The notes: generated from the sequence alone by a model not told the origin. 64,000 nt of DNA from Kangiella sp. (GCA_028284185.1 JANQSG010000002.1:1-64000); one strand, 5' to 3'; positions 48,868 to 58,441 are shown, numbered from the stretch's first letter. Numbers and translations are program-made.

Positions 48868-49262
48868 GGATCATAACCCCGAACCCAAATATGATAAAAA
48901 GCAACTGCAATTAAAATTAGTGTGAACATTGTAAACCAAAAACCCTCAGTATCTGCCTCGTAACTTACATCACCTGTTTTGTCATAAGTGATTGATAACA
49001 TCATAGGTGATGAAAAGTTATTAGGAATTAACCAATATGAGCGTTGAACCTTACTTTTTGTAACTCCTCGATAAGTAGTAGATTGGGAGCTATACCCAAC
49101 AAGAACGCCGCTATAATTAGGGTAAGCATTACCAATTATTTCTCTATCTTGATGCCAATTAGCAAATTGCCCAACAAGAGCTAAAACTGGTACTAATAAT
49201 AGAAAGATAGGTAATGAGTATTTAAAAAGTACCCACATTATTTTGAAATATAACTTCATCAC
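48816..49262 (-). CDS. Membrane protein cassette, unknown function
   Basis: 148 residues with a hydrophobic N-terminal segment (about 10-33) and a second near 109-125, and a loop of about 75 residues between (SSQSTTYRGVTKSKVQRSYWLIP). The last 18 codons (DPFNKSKQLDAQKARTSV) lie inside the attC-like site, ending at the TGA of its TTTGA box. AGGTG stands just before the ATG. No family recognised. The gene has the layout of an integron cassette. Confidence 0.7.
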   Translation of the reverse strand: MMKLYFKIMWVLFKYSLPIFLLLVPVLALVGQFANWHQDREIIGNAYPNYSGVLVGYSSQSTTYRGVTKSKVQRSYWLIPNNFSSPMMLSITYDKTGDVSYEADTEGFWFTMFTLILIAVAFYHIWVRGYDPFNKSKQLDAQKARTSV

Positions 49263-49275
49263 CTATCTACTCAAT

Positions 49276-49382
49276 TAACATAGTAATATAAATCCTATTA
49301 TAACAGCTTAATTTATAAGAACGTATTTTTGAAGTGTCAGTTTTATAGATGCTTTGAGGATTAGCAGATTCCTTAATTCCTT
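49276..49382 (-). repeat. Imperfect direct repeat of about 107 bases, copy B
   Basis: See copy A at 48607-48714. It starts about 40 bases after the cca stop on the - strand. An in-frame stop lies just before its ORF segment, so it is a 3' fragment without a start. The region 49263-49418 holds nothing else. Confidence 0.85.
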
Positions 49383-49418
49383 TTAATTGAAATTAGAAAT
49401 ATATTATTTATTAGCAGG

Positions 49419-50645
49419 TTAGTATTTAAACTCTGCTTTTGCAGCCTTAATAAGTTTTGTTCTAGCCAGGTCTATAGCTTCTCCTAGTTTTTTCCCTGCA
49501 TATCCTTTCTCAATTAAAGCTTGGGTATCTATATCTTTAGAAGCTTGGTAGCATTGCCAAAGCAATTTACCTTGCTTATAAATCTTATCTTCATTATACA
49601 GTCGACCATTAAAGTCGGCTTCGCAGCTAATAATAAATTGTTTAAGAAGTTCTGGATTACGATAGGCCTTAAGAGCTTTTAAGACTTTTAAAATAGTATT
49701 AGGGCGCAGTTCAAACATTTTATGACAATGTAAGTGATAACGAGAAACCTGCACCGCGAGTTCTTGATAGTCTTTAGGAATTCTTAAGCGTTTGCAGACG
49801 GTTTTGATTATAGGTACGCCAGTTGATTCATGACCTTTATGACGTGGCCATTCGCTTTTTGGTGTGGTGCCCTTGCCTAAGTCATGGAATAGGGCGGCAA
49901 ATCGAACGATCGGATCTTTAGTTTTTTTAGCTGCTTGTTCTAATACCATCATGGTATGGATTCCAGTATCGATTTCCGGATGCCACTGTGCTGGATTAGG
50001 AATTCCCCAAAGTTTATCTAGTTCGGGGATTAAAACTTTTAACGCACTACATTCTCTTAAAACTTCAAAGTAAACCCAGGGTGATTCAGTTTCCAGTGCT
50101 CTTTGGGTTTCCTGCCAGACTCTTTCCGCGGTGAGTTCCGCAATTTCCGATTGAGCGAGCTCTGTCATCAACTGCAAAGTTTCATTGGCAACATTAAACC
50201 CTAGATGATGAAAACGTGCTGCAAAACGTGCGACTCTTAAAACTCTTAAGGGATCTTCGGCAAAGGCTGGCGATACATGCCGTAGAATTTTTTTCTCAAG
50301 ATCCTGTTGGCCGCCATGAGGATCGATAATGCTGCCATCAGTGTCTTGGGCCATAGCATTGATGGTTAAGTCGCGGCGGATTAAGTCATCTTCCAGAGTA
50401 ATAGCAGCCGAAAAATCCACTGCAAAACCCTTGTAGCCTTTGCCGGACTTTCGTTCGGTTCGAGCCAGCGCATACTCTTCGCCGGTTTTAGGATCGATAA
50501 AGACCGGAAAGTCTTTGCCCACTTCCTGAAAGCCGGCATCAAGCATCTGTTGTGGGGTGGAACCAACCACCACATAATCACGGTCTTTTATCGGTAAGCC
50601 CAGTAACTTATCACGGACCGCGCCGCCCACCAGGAAAATTTGCAT
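49419..50645 (-). CDS. cca: CCA tRNA nucleotidyltransferase
   Basis: 408 residues from the ATG at 50645 (MQIFLVGGAVRDKLLGL); an upstream in-frame start at 50684 does not fit the family. E. coli is 412. The enzyme adds or repairs the tRNA 3' CCA end. Nucleotidyltransferase motif: VVVGSTPQQML with RDYVV. The C-terminal HD domain (FHDLGKGTTP) gives the phosphohydrolase activities seen in E. coli. It borders the putative cassette cluster. Confidence 0.97.
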   Translation of the reverse strand: MQIFLVGGAVRDKLLGLPIKDRDYVVVGSTPQQMLDAGFQEVGKDFPVFIDPKTGEEYALARTERKSGKGYKGFAVDFSAAITLEDDLIRRDLTINAMAQDTDGSIIDPHGGQQDLEKKILRHVSPAFAEDPLRVLRVARFAARFHHLGFNVANETLQLMTELAQSEIAELTAERVWQETQRALETESPWVYFEVLRECSALKVLIPELDKLWGIPNPAQWHPEIDTGIHTMMVLEQAAKKTKDPIVRFAALFHDLGKGTTPKSEWPRHKGHESTGVPIIKTVCKRLRIPKDYQELAVQVSRYHLHCHKMFELRPNTILKVLKALKAYRNPELLKQFIISCEADFNGRLYNEDKIYKQGKLLWQCYQASKDIDTQALIEKGYAGKKLGEAIDLARTKLIKAAKAEFKY

Positions 50646-50735
50646 CGAGTTTGCCTGTGTCATTGAGTATGAATGCTTTTGCACTTGCTATTAAGATAAC
50701 TCATAATAGGCTCAGAGCAATAGCAAATATTCCTG

Positions 50736-52415
50736 ATGTACAACGATTTTTTCGGCTTAAAAGAAACGCCATTCACCATTTCTCCCGATCCGCGTTATTT
50801 ATTTATGAGCGAACGGCATCGTGATGCTTTGGCACATTTGCTGTATGGCATAGGCGAAGGCGGTGGATTTGTGTTGTTAACGGGGGAAGTTGGAACCGGT
50901 AAAACCACCGTTTGCCGTTGTTTATTGGAGCAACTACCACAAAAGGTGCGCCTGGCTTATATTCTTAATCCCAAGCTTAACTCCGTTGAACTGATGGCGA
51001 CTATGTGTGATGAGTTGGGTATTGAATACGCTAAGGGTGAAAACAGCCTTAAAACTTTTACCGACTTATTAAGTAATTATTTGCTGCAGGCTCATGCAAA
51101 TGGCCTCAACACGGTTTTGATGATCGATGAAGCGCAAAACTTGAGTGTGGATGTGTTGGAACAAATTCGCCTTTTGACCAATCTGGAAACCAATCAGAAA
51201 AAACTGCTGCAGATTATTTTAATCGGCCAGCCTGAGTTGCAAGAATTGTTGGCAAAAAAAGAATTACGTCAGTTAGCACAAAGAATTACCGCTCGCTATC
51301 ATCTGCGACCTTTATCCCTTGTTGAAAGCAAAGCTTATTTAGAACATCGACTACGCATTGCCGGGGTTAATCGACCAATTTTTACCAATAAGGCGGTGCA
51401 GCAGATCCATAAGGCCAGTCAGGGTGTACCTCGATTAATTAATGTCATTAGTGATCGTGCTCTGTTGGGTGCCTTTTCCGAGAATCAGCATAAGGTGAAT
51501 GATAAAACCGTATTGAAAGCCGCGGATGAGGTGTTGGGTAGAAAGTCGAGCCATTCTGTTGCAACGCAAAAATCAGCCAGGTCATGGACTCAATGGTTAC
51601 CAGTAGCGGTGTTGCTTCCAGTATTGTTGCTCGCTTGGTATGGGTTCCAACAGTATCAAAACCGGCAAGCAGCGGAAAAACAACAGTTATTGGTGGAGCA
51701 AGCCGCGGAGCGACAGCAACTTAAGCAACAATTAGAAGCTGCGCAAAAGGAAATGCAAAACAAGCTCAATGAACTGACTCCTGAAAAAATGGCTAAAGAG
51801 TTTTGGAACAGGCAAAGCTGGGATCGTAACGGAATGCTGGCGTCACAGAATCTGCTGGCTTTGTGGGGGCTAAAGTTTGTGCCCTATCAGTCGGGTGATG
51901 CCTGCCAGTTTGCGCTGAATTATGGCCTTGAGTGTGATCGTGGAACTGCCGACTGGTCTTTTTTACAAAAATTAAATCGACCAGTCAGCTTGAAGTTTCA
52001 AGCAGGAACTACAGGAAGTTTTTGGGGTGTTTTGACGGCTTTAAATGCCGAACAGGTGACTTTACAGTTTGGTGCTAATAAAGTCGAAATAGCTAAAGAA
52101 AAACTGAATCCAATTTGGACGGGCGAATATCAACTGTTCTGGAAAAAGCCTTTGGGTATGACAGAATCGATCAATCTTTGGAATCGAGGTAGTGCGGTTA
52201 ATTGGTTGTTAAGCTCGATTGAAACGATTGATGGTGCGGCACCGAAAACCAGCCAATACAATAGTGCAGTTCAAGCCTGGGTGACTTCTTTTCAGGAAAA
52301 TCATGGCTTAATTGCCGATGGGGTAGTTGGAAAACATACGGTCATGATGATCAATAACCTGACGGTGGAAAATATTCCGCAGTTGAGTTTGCAGGCAACT
52401 GCCGGGGGGCGCTGA
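50736..52415 (+). CDS. gspA: GspA/ExeA-type AAA ATPase with peptidoglycan-binding domain
   Basis: 559 residues. The start MYNDFFGLKETPFTISPDPRYLFMS is typical of ExeA. Walker A GEVGTGKTT and Walker B VLMIDEAQNL are intact. A membrane helix (about 286-303) leads to a C-terminal PG-binding module (VQAWVTSFQENHGLIADGVVG). In Aeromonas ExeA with ExeB helps the type II secretin assemble through peptidoglycan. gspB follows with a one-base overlap. Confidence 0.95.
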   Translation: MYNDFFGLKETPFTISPDPRYLFMSERHRDALAHLLYGIGEGGGFVLLTGEVGTGKTTVCRCLLEQLPQKVRLAYILNPKLNSVELMATMCDELGIEYAKGENSLKTFTDLLSNYLLQAHANGLNTVLMIDEAQNLSVDVLEQIRLLTNLETNQKKLLQIILIGQPELQELLAKKELRQLAQRITARYHLRPLSLVESKAYLEHRLRIAGVNRPIFTNKAVQQIHKASQGVPRLINVISDRALLGAFSENQHKVNDKTVLKAADEVLGRKSSHSVATQKSARSWTQWLPVAVLLPVLLLAWYGFQQYQNRQAAEKQQLLVEQAAERQQLKQQLEAAQKEMQNKLNELTPEKMAKEFWNRQSWDRNGMLASQNLLALWGLKFVPYQSGDACQFALNYGLECDRGTADWSFLQKLNRPVSLKFQAGTTGSFWGVLTALNAEQVTLQFGANKVEIAKEKLNPIWTGEYQLFWKKPLGMTESINLWNRGSAVNWLLSSIETIDGAAPKTSQYNSAVQAWVTSFQENHGLIADGVVGKHTVMMINNLTVENIPQLSLQATAGGR

Positions 52416-53113
52416 TGTCCTATATTTTAGATGCGTTGAAAAAGAAAGAAAGCAGTAATGAGCAGTCAGTGCCGGATATTTCCAGCCAGCATTACCATAC
52501 TGAGTTTGCAGAAGATAACACCGGATTGTCACCTATTGTCTGGATTGTGTTTGTTGTACTGGTGGTAGCAATCATTGCTTATTTAGCTTATCAATTTGGT
52601 CAATCGGCAAATTCAGAACCAGTAACCCCTATTGCAATTAATGATGATACTTTAGAAAAAGTCAGCCCTGTTAAAGTCAGTAAAACTTTATCAAAAGCAA
52701 ATGGACAGTCATCAACCAATGAATTAAAAGTTGAGTCAGTACCGATTGAGGTTGGAACCGCAGTGGTTGAAAAAGTTAAGCGATCCTCAAAAATCCAAAC
52801 CAGGCAAGTTACAGATAGTTCCAGGGTGGTGCAGGGTACCGATGCGCAATTGCCAGCAACTGCTCAGAATCCGGCAGTATCCACTCCTGAACTAATCGAT
52901 AATAATTTATCGGCTTTGCCCAAAATACGTTATAGCAGCCATGTGTATGCGGATAGCCCTCAAGATCGTTTTGTTATGCTTAATGGCAGGACTTATGGTA
53001 TTGGTGAAAGCCTGGCTAATGGTGTGAAAATTGAAGATATTCTAGAAGATAATCTTTTGGTTAATTATCGTGGTAAAACTTATAAGATCCCGTCACTAAC
53101 CGATATTAATTAG
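52415..53113 (+). CDS. gspB: GspB/PulB-type type II secretion accessory protein
   Basis: 232 residues. It starts MSYILDALKKKESSNEQ, the GspB family motif, has one membrane helix (about 40-60, IVWIVFVVLVVAIIAYLAYQFG), and ends in a GspB C-terminal domain (FVMLNGRTYGIGESL, LVNYRGKTYKIPSL). It forms the GspAB complex. No other type II secretion genes are in this window. Convergent with rsmF, 3 bases apart. Confidence 0.93.
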   Translation: MSYILDALKKKESSNEQSVPDISSQHYHTEFAEDNTGLSPIVWIVFVVLVVAIIAYLAYQFGQSANSEPVTPIAINDDTLEKVSPVKVSKTLSKANGQSSTNELKVESVPIEVGTAVVEKVKRSSKIQTRQVTDSSRVVQGTDAQLPATAQNPAVSTPELIDNNLSALPKIRYSSHVYADSPQDRFVMLNGRTYGIGESLANGVKIEDILEDNLLVNYRGKTYKIPSLTDIN

Positions 53114-53116
53114 TAA

Positions 53117-54550
53117 CTAATTTAGCTGACTAAAAGAACCATCTCGCACCAGTTCACGGGGTAAGTTATTTTTAATCCGATTGGATATTTTTTTACCAAG
53201 ACCAATGGGTTTTTGCTGGTAACTTAATAATATTTCAGCGGATAATTCTGAAGTTAAATTGTCAGGATAAATATCTTTGCCTAGATAAAAGTCTCGCGTT
53301 TCTTCTGCTGATAAATCTAATCGGTTTTTTTTAAATTCTTGGCCAAATGCTATGGCTGCTTGATGTTCCAGACGAAATCCTTTTTTATGGCTTTCGGCCA
53401 GTTTAACCCCCATCCGATCCATTTTGATTTTGCCAATTAAAGATTCGATATTTACAGGAAAATACCAGAGCTCATTCTTGCGTTGCCAAATTTGATCTTT
53501 GATAGTGCTTAATGACCAGGCGAAATGTTGGCAGTATTGTTCGAAAGCTTGAAGATTTTTTCTATCTATCGGTTCAAATGGAAAGAATCTATTATCGGTT
53601 TCTGGAGTTGTTTTTGCTGAATTGGCAACCTTCTTAAAGCAAGCTACAAAAAAGCCTTCGCTATCAAAAATTTGTGGATATATGTGCAAATAACCTTCAG
53701 GAGTTAGTGCTTTTTCGGCGCCATCAAATAAAGTTCCTAAAGAAAAAATTTCTACTTCTTTACCAAAATTATCCAATAAATGTTGGCAAACATATTGGTT
53801 TTCTTCTTTGGATAAGGTGCAGGTGGAATACACCAGGCTACCGCCAGGTTTGAGTGCTTTAAATGCTGATACAATTAGTTCCTTTTGTAATTGTGACATC
53901 GAAAGCACCGAGTCCAATGACCAGTGTTCAAGCGCATCCTGATCCTTGCGTACGGTGCCTTCGCCACCACAGGGCGCATCCAATAAAATGGCATCAAACT
54001 GTTCAGGCGTTCTGTCACCGAAAATACGCCCATCGGCGTGAGTTAAACAAACATTACTAACGCCACAACGCTGAATATTGGAATAGAGTCCTTTTAGACG
54101 TGATGAAGATAATTCATTGGCGACAATCAAACCCTGGTTTTGCATTAAAGCGGCAATTTGTGTGGTTTTTGAGCCAGGAGCGGCTGCTATATCCAATACC
54201 ATTTGCGGGTTTGGGTTGGCCGCAAATAAAGCGGTTACGGGCAACATGGAGCTGGCTTCCTGGATATAAAACCGGCCTTGTTGATGGTCAATAAAGTTAC
54301 CTAAACCTGGCGGCAAAGCTTTAATTTTTTCGTTAATCCAGTAACCATTTTCAGCCCAGGTAATGGGTTCTAGCTTATAGCCAGCACCTTGCCAGGTTTT
54401 AACTAATTGTTGTTTATTGGCAATAAGATCATTAATGCGAATAGAACGGCGTAATGGTTTTTGACAATGCTCAATAAATTGCTCTAAAGCTTCGCTCTTA
54501 AGCCCTTGCTGAGATATATGTTGAATAAAGTCGGGCGAAATTTTTGCCAT
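53117..54550 (-). CDS. rsmF: 16S rRNA (cytosine-1407 C5) methyltransferase RsmF
   Basis: 477 residues (E. coli 479). The SAM site is MVLDIAAAPGSKTTQIAALM. The two catalytic Cys lie in DAPCGGEGTVRKD and YSTCTLSKEENQ. A PUA-like C-terminal half (about 300-477) binds RNA. Assigned by similarity to YebU and length. Confidence 0.92.
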   Translation of the reverse strand: MAKISPDFIQHISQQGLKSEALEQFIEHCQKPLRRSIRINDLIANKQQLVKTWQGAGYKLEPITWAENGYWINEKIKALPPGLGNFIDHQQGRFYIQEASSMLPVTALFAANPNPQMVLDIAAAPGSKTTQIAALMQNQGLIVANELSSSRLKGLYSNIQRCGVSNVCLTHADGRIFGDRTPEQFDAILLDAPCGGEGTVRKDQDALEHWSLDSVLSMSQLQKELIVSAFKALKPGGSLVYSTCTLSKEENQYVCQHLLDNFGKEVEIFSLGTLFDGAEKALTPEGYLHIYPQIFDSEGFFVACFKKVANSAKTTPETDNRFFPFEPIDRKNLQAFEQYCQHFAWSLSTIKDQIWQRKNELWYFPVNIESLIGKIKMDRMGVKLAESHKKGFRLEHQAAIAFGQEFKKNRLDLSAEETRDFYLGKDIYPDNLTSELSAEILLSYQQKPIGLGKKISNRIKNNLPRELVRDGSFSQLN

Positions 54551-54591
54551 AGAATTGTTGAGACAAACACAAAATTTTTATGAGATTGTAT

Positions 54592-54621
54592 AAAAAAGGC
54601 GTTAGTCTTGCCACTAACGCC
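54592..54621 (-). terminator. Rho-independent terminator of putA
   Basis: GGCGTTAGT pairs with ACTAACGCC on a 6-base loop, and on the - strand a run of T residues (54597-54592) follows. It closes the putA transcript. Confidence 0.92.
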
Positions 54622-54657
54622 CCAATGTTAGTTGAATGTTAGCTGGTTTTGAAAAAG

Positions 54658-57600
54658 TTATTCATCATCACCTAAAGAAAGTAAAGTCGCATTACCACCA
54701 ATCGCTGCCGTATTGTTAGTGCGCGTATGTTCGGTAGCAAAACGATGCAAATAATGTGGGCCACCAGCTTTCGGGCCAGTACCCGACAGGCCTTGACCAC
54801 CAAATGGCTGAACACCAACAGTTGCCCCAATCATATTGCGATTAATATAAACATTACCCACTCGAACACGCTTATCAATATAAGTTGCGGTTTTTTCATT
54901 GCGCGAATGAATACCAAGAGTTAAACCATAGCCATAGTTATTGATTTCAGCAATAACTTTATCCAGCTCTTTGGCTTTATAAGTCACCAGATGCAAAATC
55001 GGGCCAAACCACTCTTGAGTTAAATCATTAATCGAATCAATTTTAAAAGTGCTTGGTGCAATAAAATGACCATCGGCCAAGTCTTCGGGCATTGGCGTTT
55101 CCGCGATCAATTTACCCGCAGCTTTTAATTCTTTGACGTGCGAAAGTAATTCTTGCTGAGCAGCTTTATCAATCACTGGCCCTAGATCAGTTTTTAGCAA
55201 AGTTGGATTGCCAATTTTAAGTTCTTGCATAGCGCCGGAAAGCACTTCAATAATACGCGGTGCTATATCTTCCTGCACATAAAGCAAACGAAGTGCCGAG
55301 CAACGCTGGCCAGCACTGGTAAAGGCCGAATGAATAACATCTTCAATAACTTGTTCAGGAAGCGCTGAGCTATCCACGATCATGGCATTTTGACCACCCG
55401 TTTCGGCGATTAATGGTGCGATCACGCTATCACGCGCTGCCAAAGTACGATTGATGGTATGGGCGGTATCGGTTGAACCAGTAAAGGCTACCCCTGCAAT
55501 GCGTGGATCGGAAAGTACGGTTTTACCAAAGGTTGAACCGCGACAGGGTACAAAATGCAATACGCCTTTCGGTATGCCTGCTACATGCATTAATTGCACT
55601 GCACGGTAGGCTACCAGAGTGGTTTGATCGGCTGGTTTAGCTAGAACTGTATTACCTGCCACCAGGGCGGCTACTACCTGGCCGGTAAAAATGGCCAATG
55701 GAAAGTTCCAGGGACTGATACAAGCAAAAACACCACGACCTTGTAAATACAGGTCATTGGATTCACCTGTTGGCCCTGGTAAAGTCACTTCTTCAGCAAA
55801 ATCTTCACGTGCCCGGTTAGCATAGTAACGACAAAAATCCACCGCTTCACGAACTTCGTCGATACCGTCTTGTAATGTCTTACCGCCATCACGGCTACAC
55901 AAAGCAATCAACTCATGTTTATTGGTTTCAAAGCTATCGGCAATCTTATCCAGAATAGCTGCGCGCTTTTCTGCAGGAGTCATATCCCAGGCAATAAAAT
56001 TTTCTTTAGCGATGGTTAGAGCTTCTAATGATTGTTTTTCATCGGCTTTATGTTTGCTGCCCACTAGGTGTGATTGGTCATAAGGACAATAGATGTCTTC
56101 TTTAGTAGATTGTGGCTCCTTACCATTAATAATTGGTTTGGCATGCCATTGTTTATCCAGAAAGCTTGCAACTTTTGAGGTGAATGGAGTAATTTCACTA
56201 TTAATGTGTAAATTGGTGCCTGAAGAATTTAGACGTGCCCGTTTTCCCTCTTTAGCATAAATTTCCGGTGGTAATGGAATTCGGTTGTTATGTAGGGTTG
56301 GATATTCTCTTAATAGGATTGCTGGATGTTCAACCAGGTCAATCACTGGAGTATTTTTATCCACCAATTGATGCACGAAAGAGGTATTTGCACCATTTTC
56401 CAGCAAACGGCGAACCAGGTAGGGAAGCAGATCTTTATGGTTGCCTACTGGTGCATAAATACGGCAACGCAAGCCAGGGTATTGTTTTAAAACTAGATCA
56501 TAAAGTACCTCACCCATACCATGTAAGCGTTGGAATTCAAAATCACGACGTTCACCTGCCATTTGCATAATACTAAAAACGGTTTGTGCATTATGGGTAG
56601 CAAATTGTGGGTAGAAACTGGATTGGGTGTTTAAAATGTATTTGGCACAAGCCAGGTAGGAAACATCCGTCGCAGCTTTACGGGTATAAACTGGATAGCT
56701 TGTCAGGCCTGCCTGCTGTGACCATTTAATTTCAGAATCCCAGTAAGCACCTTTCACCAATCGTAGCGGAATTCGGCGATCATGTTTTTGCGCTAAAGCA
56801 TTTAACCAGCCAAGTACTGGCAGGGCACGTTTGGAATAGGCCTGTACCACCATACCAAAGCCATCCCATCCCTGGCAGATTTCAGAGGCAAATACCGCTT
56901 CAAAGATCTCCAGGGACAGCTCCAGGCGATCCGCTTCTTCGGCGTCAATGGTAATAGCTACGTCTAAATCTCGAGCTTGCTTGGCTAGAGTTTTAACGGT
57001 GGTTACCATTTCCGTTAACACCCGATCTCTTTGCCCAACTTCATAGCGCGGATGGAGTGCAGATAATTTAATCGAAATACTGGGTGCTAATTGCCCATCC
57101 TGGGTTTTGACTGCACCAATTTCAGCAATGGCTTTGCTATAGGCTTCGAAATATTTACGTGCATCATCAGCGGTAAAGGCTGCTTCGCCCAGCATATCAA
57201 AAGAATGGGTATAACCTTTATCCACACTTTTTTGACCACGTTTTAGTGCTTCATCGATACTACGGCCCAGGACGAATTGGCGGCCCATAATTTTCATAGC
57301 CTGATTCATGGCATTACGAATCACCGGTTCGCCAAATTTAGAAATCAAACCGCCTAGCATGGTATCCGGTTTACCGTCGCCATCCTGATCCACATCGACA
57401 ATTTTGCCAGTTAACATCAAGCCCCAGGTAGAAGCATTTACCAGCATGGATTCACTTTCACCGGCATGCTTTTTCCAGTCAGCAGTACTTAGTTTGTCAC
57501 GAATCAGTGAGTTGGCTACTTTGGAATCGGGAATACGCAATAAGGCTTCCGCTAAACACATTAAAATCACACCTTCTTTAGTGCTTAGGCTGTATTGTTG

Positions 57601-57828
57601 TAAAAAAGCTTCAACTCCTTCTTTGGATCTGCCACTGGCACGAATTTCCTCGACTAGCTCTGAAGCTTGTTTGGTGATTTGATTAATGGTGCTTTGATTG
57701 GGAGTTGCTAATTGTAGCAACTCTTCCAAATATGCAGACTCGTTCACCTGATAATTATCAGTGATAACTTGTTGCCACTGCTCTAATGAGAGCGCTTCTT
57801 GTTTAAGAATTTCACTAGCTTTAAACAT
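54658..57828 (-). CDS. putA: Bifunctional proline dehydrogenase / P5C dehydrogenase PutA
   Basis: 1056 residues. The proline dehydrogenase half (to about 480) has RLVKGAYWDSEIKWSQQAGL. The aldehyde dehydrogenase half (from about 530) has ISPWNFPLAIFTGQ, ETGGQNAMIVDSS and the catalytic Cys in SAGQRCSALR. The enzyme oxidises proline to glutamate at the membrane, channelling P5C. The N-terminal ribbon-helix-helix DNA-binding domain of E. coli PutA (1320 residues) is absent, and the C-terminus is short, so this is not an autorepressor. Confidence 0.98.
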   Translation of the reverse strand: MFKASEILKQEALSLEQWQQVITDNYQVNESAYLEELLQLATPNQSTINQITKQASELVEEIRASGRSKEGVEAFLQQYSLSTKEGVILMCLAEALLRIPDSKVANSLIRDKLSTADWKKHAGESESMLVNASTWGLMLTGKIVDVDQDGDGKPDTMLGGLISKFGEPVIRNAMNQAMKIMGRQFVLGRSIDEALKRGQKSVDKGYTHSFDMLGEAAFTADDARKYFEAYSKAIAEIGAVKTQDGQLAPSISIKLSALHPRYEVGQRDRVLTEMVTTVKTLAKQARDLDVAITIDAEEADRLELSLEIFEAVFASEICQGWDGFGMVVQAYSKRALPVLGWLNALAQKHDRRIPLRLVKGAYWDSEIKWSQQAGLTSYPVYTRKAATDVSYLACAKYILNTQSSFYPQFATHNAQTVFSIMQMAGERRDFEFQRLHGMGEVLYDLVLKQYPGLRCRIYAPVGNHKDLLPYLVRRLLENGANTSFVHQLVDKNTPVIDLVEHPAILLREYPTLHNNRIPLPPEIYAKEGKRARLNSSGTNLHINSEITPFTSKVASFLDKQWHAKPIINGKEPQSTKEDIYCPYDQSHLVGSKHKADEKQSLEALTIAKENFIAWDMTPAEKRAAILDKIADSFETNKHELIALCSRDGGKTLQDGIDEVREAVDFCRYYANRAREDFAEEVTLPGPTGESNDLYLQGRGVFACISPWNFPLAIFTGQVVAALVAGNTVLAKPADQTTLVAYRAVQLMHVAGIPKGVLHFVPCRGSTFGKTVLSDPRIAGVAFTGSTDTAHTINRTLAARDSVIAPLIAETGGQNAMIVDSSALPEQVIEDVIHSAFTSAGQRCSALRLLYVQEDIAPRIIEVLSGAMQELKIGNPTLLKTDLGPVIDKAAQQELLSHVKELKAAGKLIAETPMPEDLADGHFIAPSTFKIDSINDLTQEWFGPILHLVTYKAKELDKVIAEINNYGYGLTLGIHSRNEKTATYIDKRVRVGNVYINRNMIGATVGVQPFGGQGLSGTGPKAGGPHYLHRFATEHTRTNNTAAIGGNATLLSLGDDE

Positions 57829-57862
57829 GATTGTTGAGACTCTTATGGTAAATCCAAAAAGA

Positions 57863-58441
57863 TCAACGCCAGCCAGAGCGTTGACGACGACTATAAATAG
57901 TGCGGGTAATAAACCAGGCGATAAGCATACTGATTAAAACCGTAATAGCACCCGAATAAAATACATCTTTACGGAAACGTGATTTTTGCAGATCTGCTTG
58001 TTGACTTAATTGATCAACCTGATTTTCCAACTCGGAAACTTTTAGTTGTAATTGTTCATTTTGAGCTGTGATCGTATTTTTATCACTTAATTGTTGATTC
58101 AAATTGGTAGCTTGCTGTTCTAGACGATTGTTGTTTTGAATGGCTTCTTGGTATTGAGCCAAAACGGTTTTCTTATTGCTAACAAATTCAGTTTTGATCC
58201 AGCCGGTTTTTTTACCGCCTTTAATTCTAACTTGAGAAGTTTTATTGGCGGTATCAGTTTGCAAAACTTCTATTGGGGTACCAGCACGTAAACTGCCGAT
58301 AACGCGGTATCGATTAGTTGGGCCGCTCCTCAGGGTCACGCCAATTTCGTCAGAAACATAAGCCTCAGCAGCTATTAAAGTGCTATTAAACGATAATGAG
58401 GAAAGTGTCAAAAATAATAAAATGAAAGTGTTTCTAAACAT
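57863..58441 (-). CDS. SH3-domain and coiled-coil membrane protein (YgiM-like)
   Basis: 192 residues from the ATG at 58441, preceded by AAGGG at 7 bases; an earlier TTG at 58459 is in frame but poor. A signal peptide (to about residue 24), a bacterial SH3 domain (GVTLRSGPTNRYRVIGSLRAG), a coiled coil (EQLQLKVSELENQVDQLSQQ) and a C-terminal membrane helix follow in that order. This matches the TIGR04211 family that includes YgiM. It may hold to the cell wall; precise role unknown. Confidence 0.9.
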   Translation of the reverse strand: MFRNTFILLFLTLSSLSFNSTLIAAEAYVSDEIGVTLRSGPTNRYRVIGSLRAGTPIEVLQTDTANKTSQVRIKGGKKTGWIKTEFVSNKKTVLAQYQEAIQNNNRLEQQATNLNQQLSDKNTITAQNEQLQLKVSELENQVDQLSQQADLQKSRFRKDVFYSGAITVLISMLIAWFITRTIYSRRQRSGWR

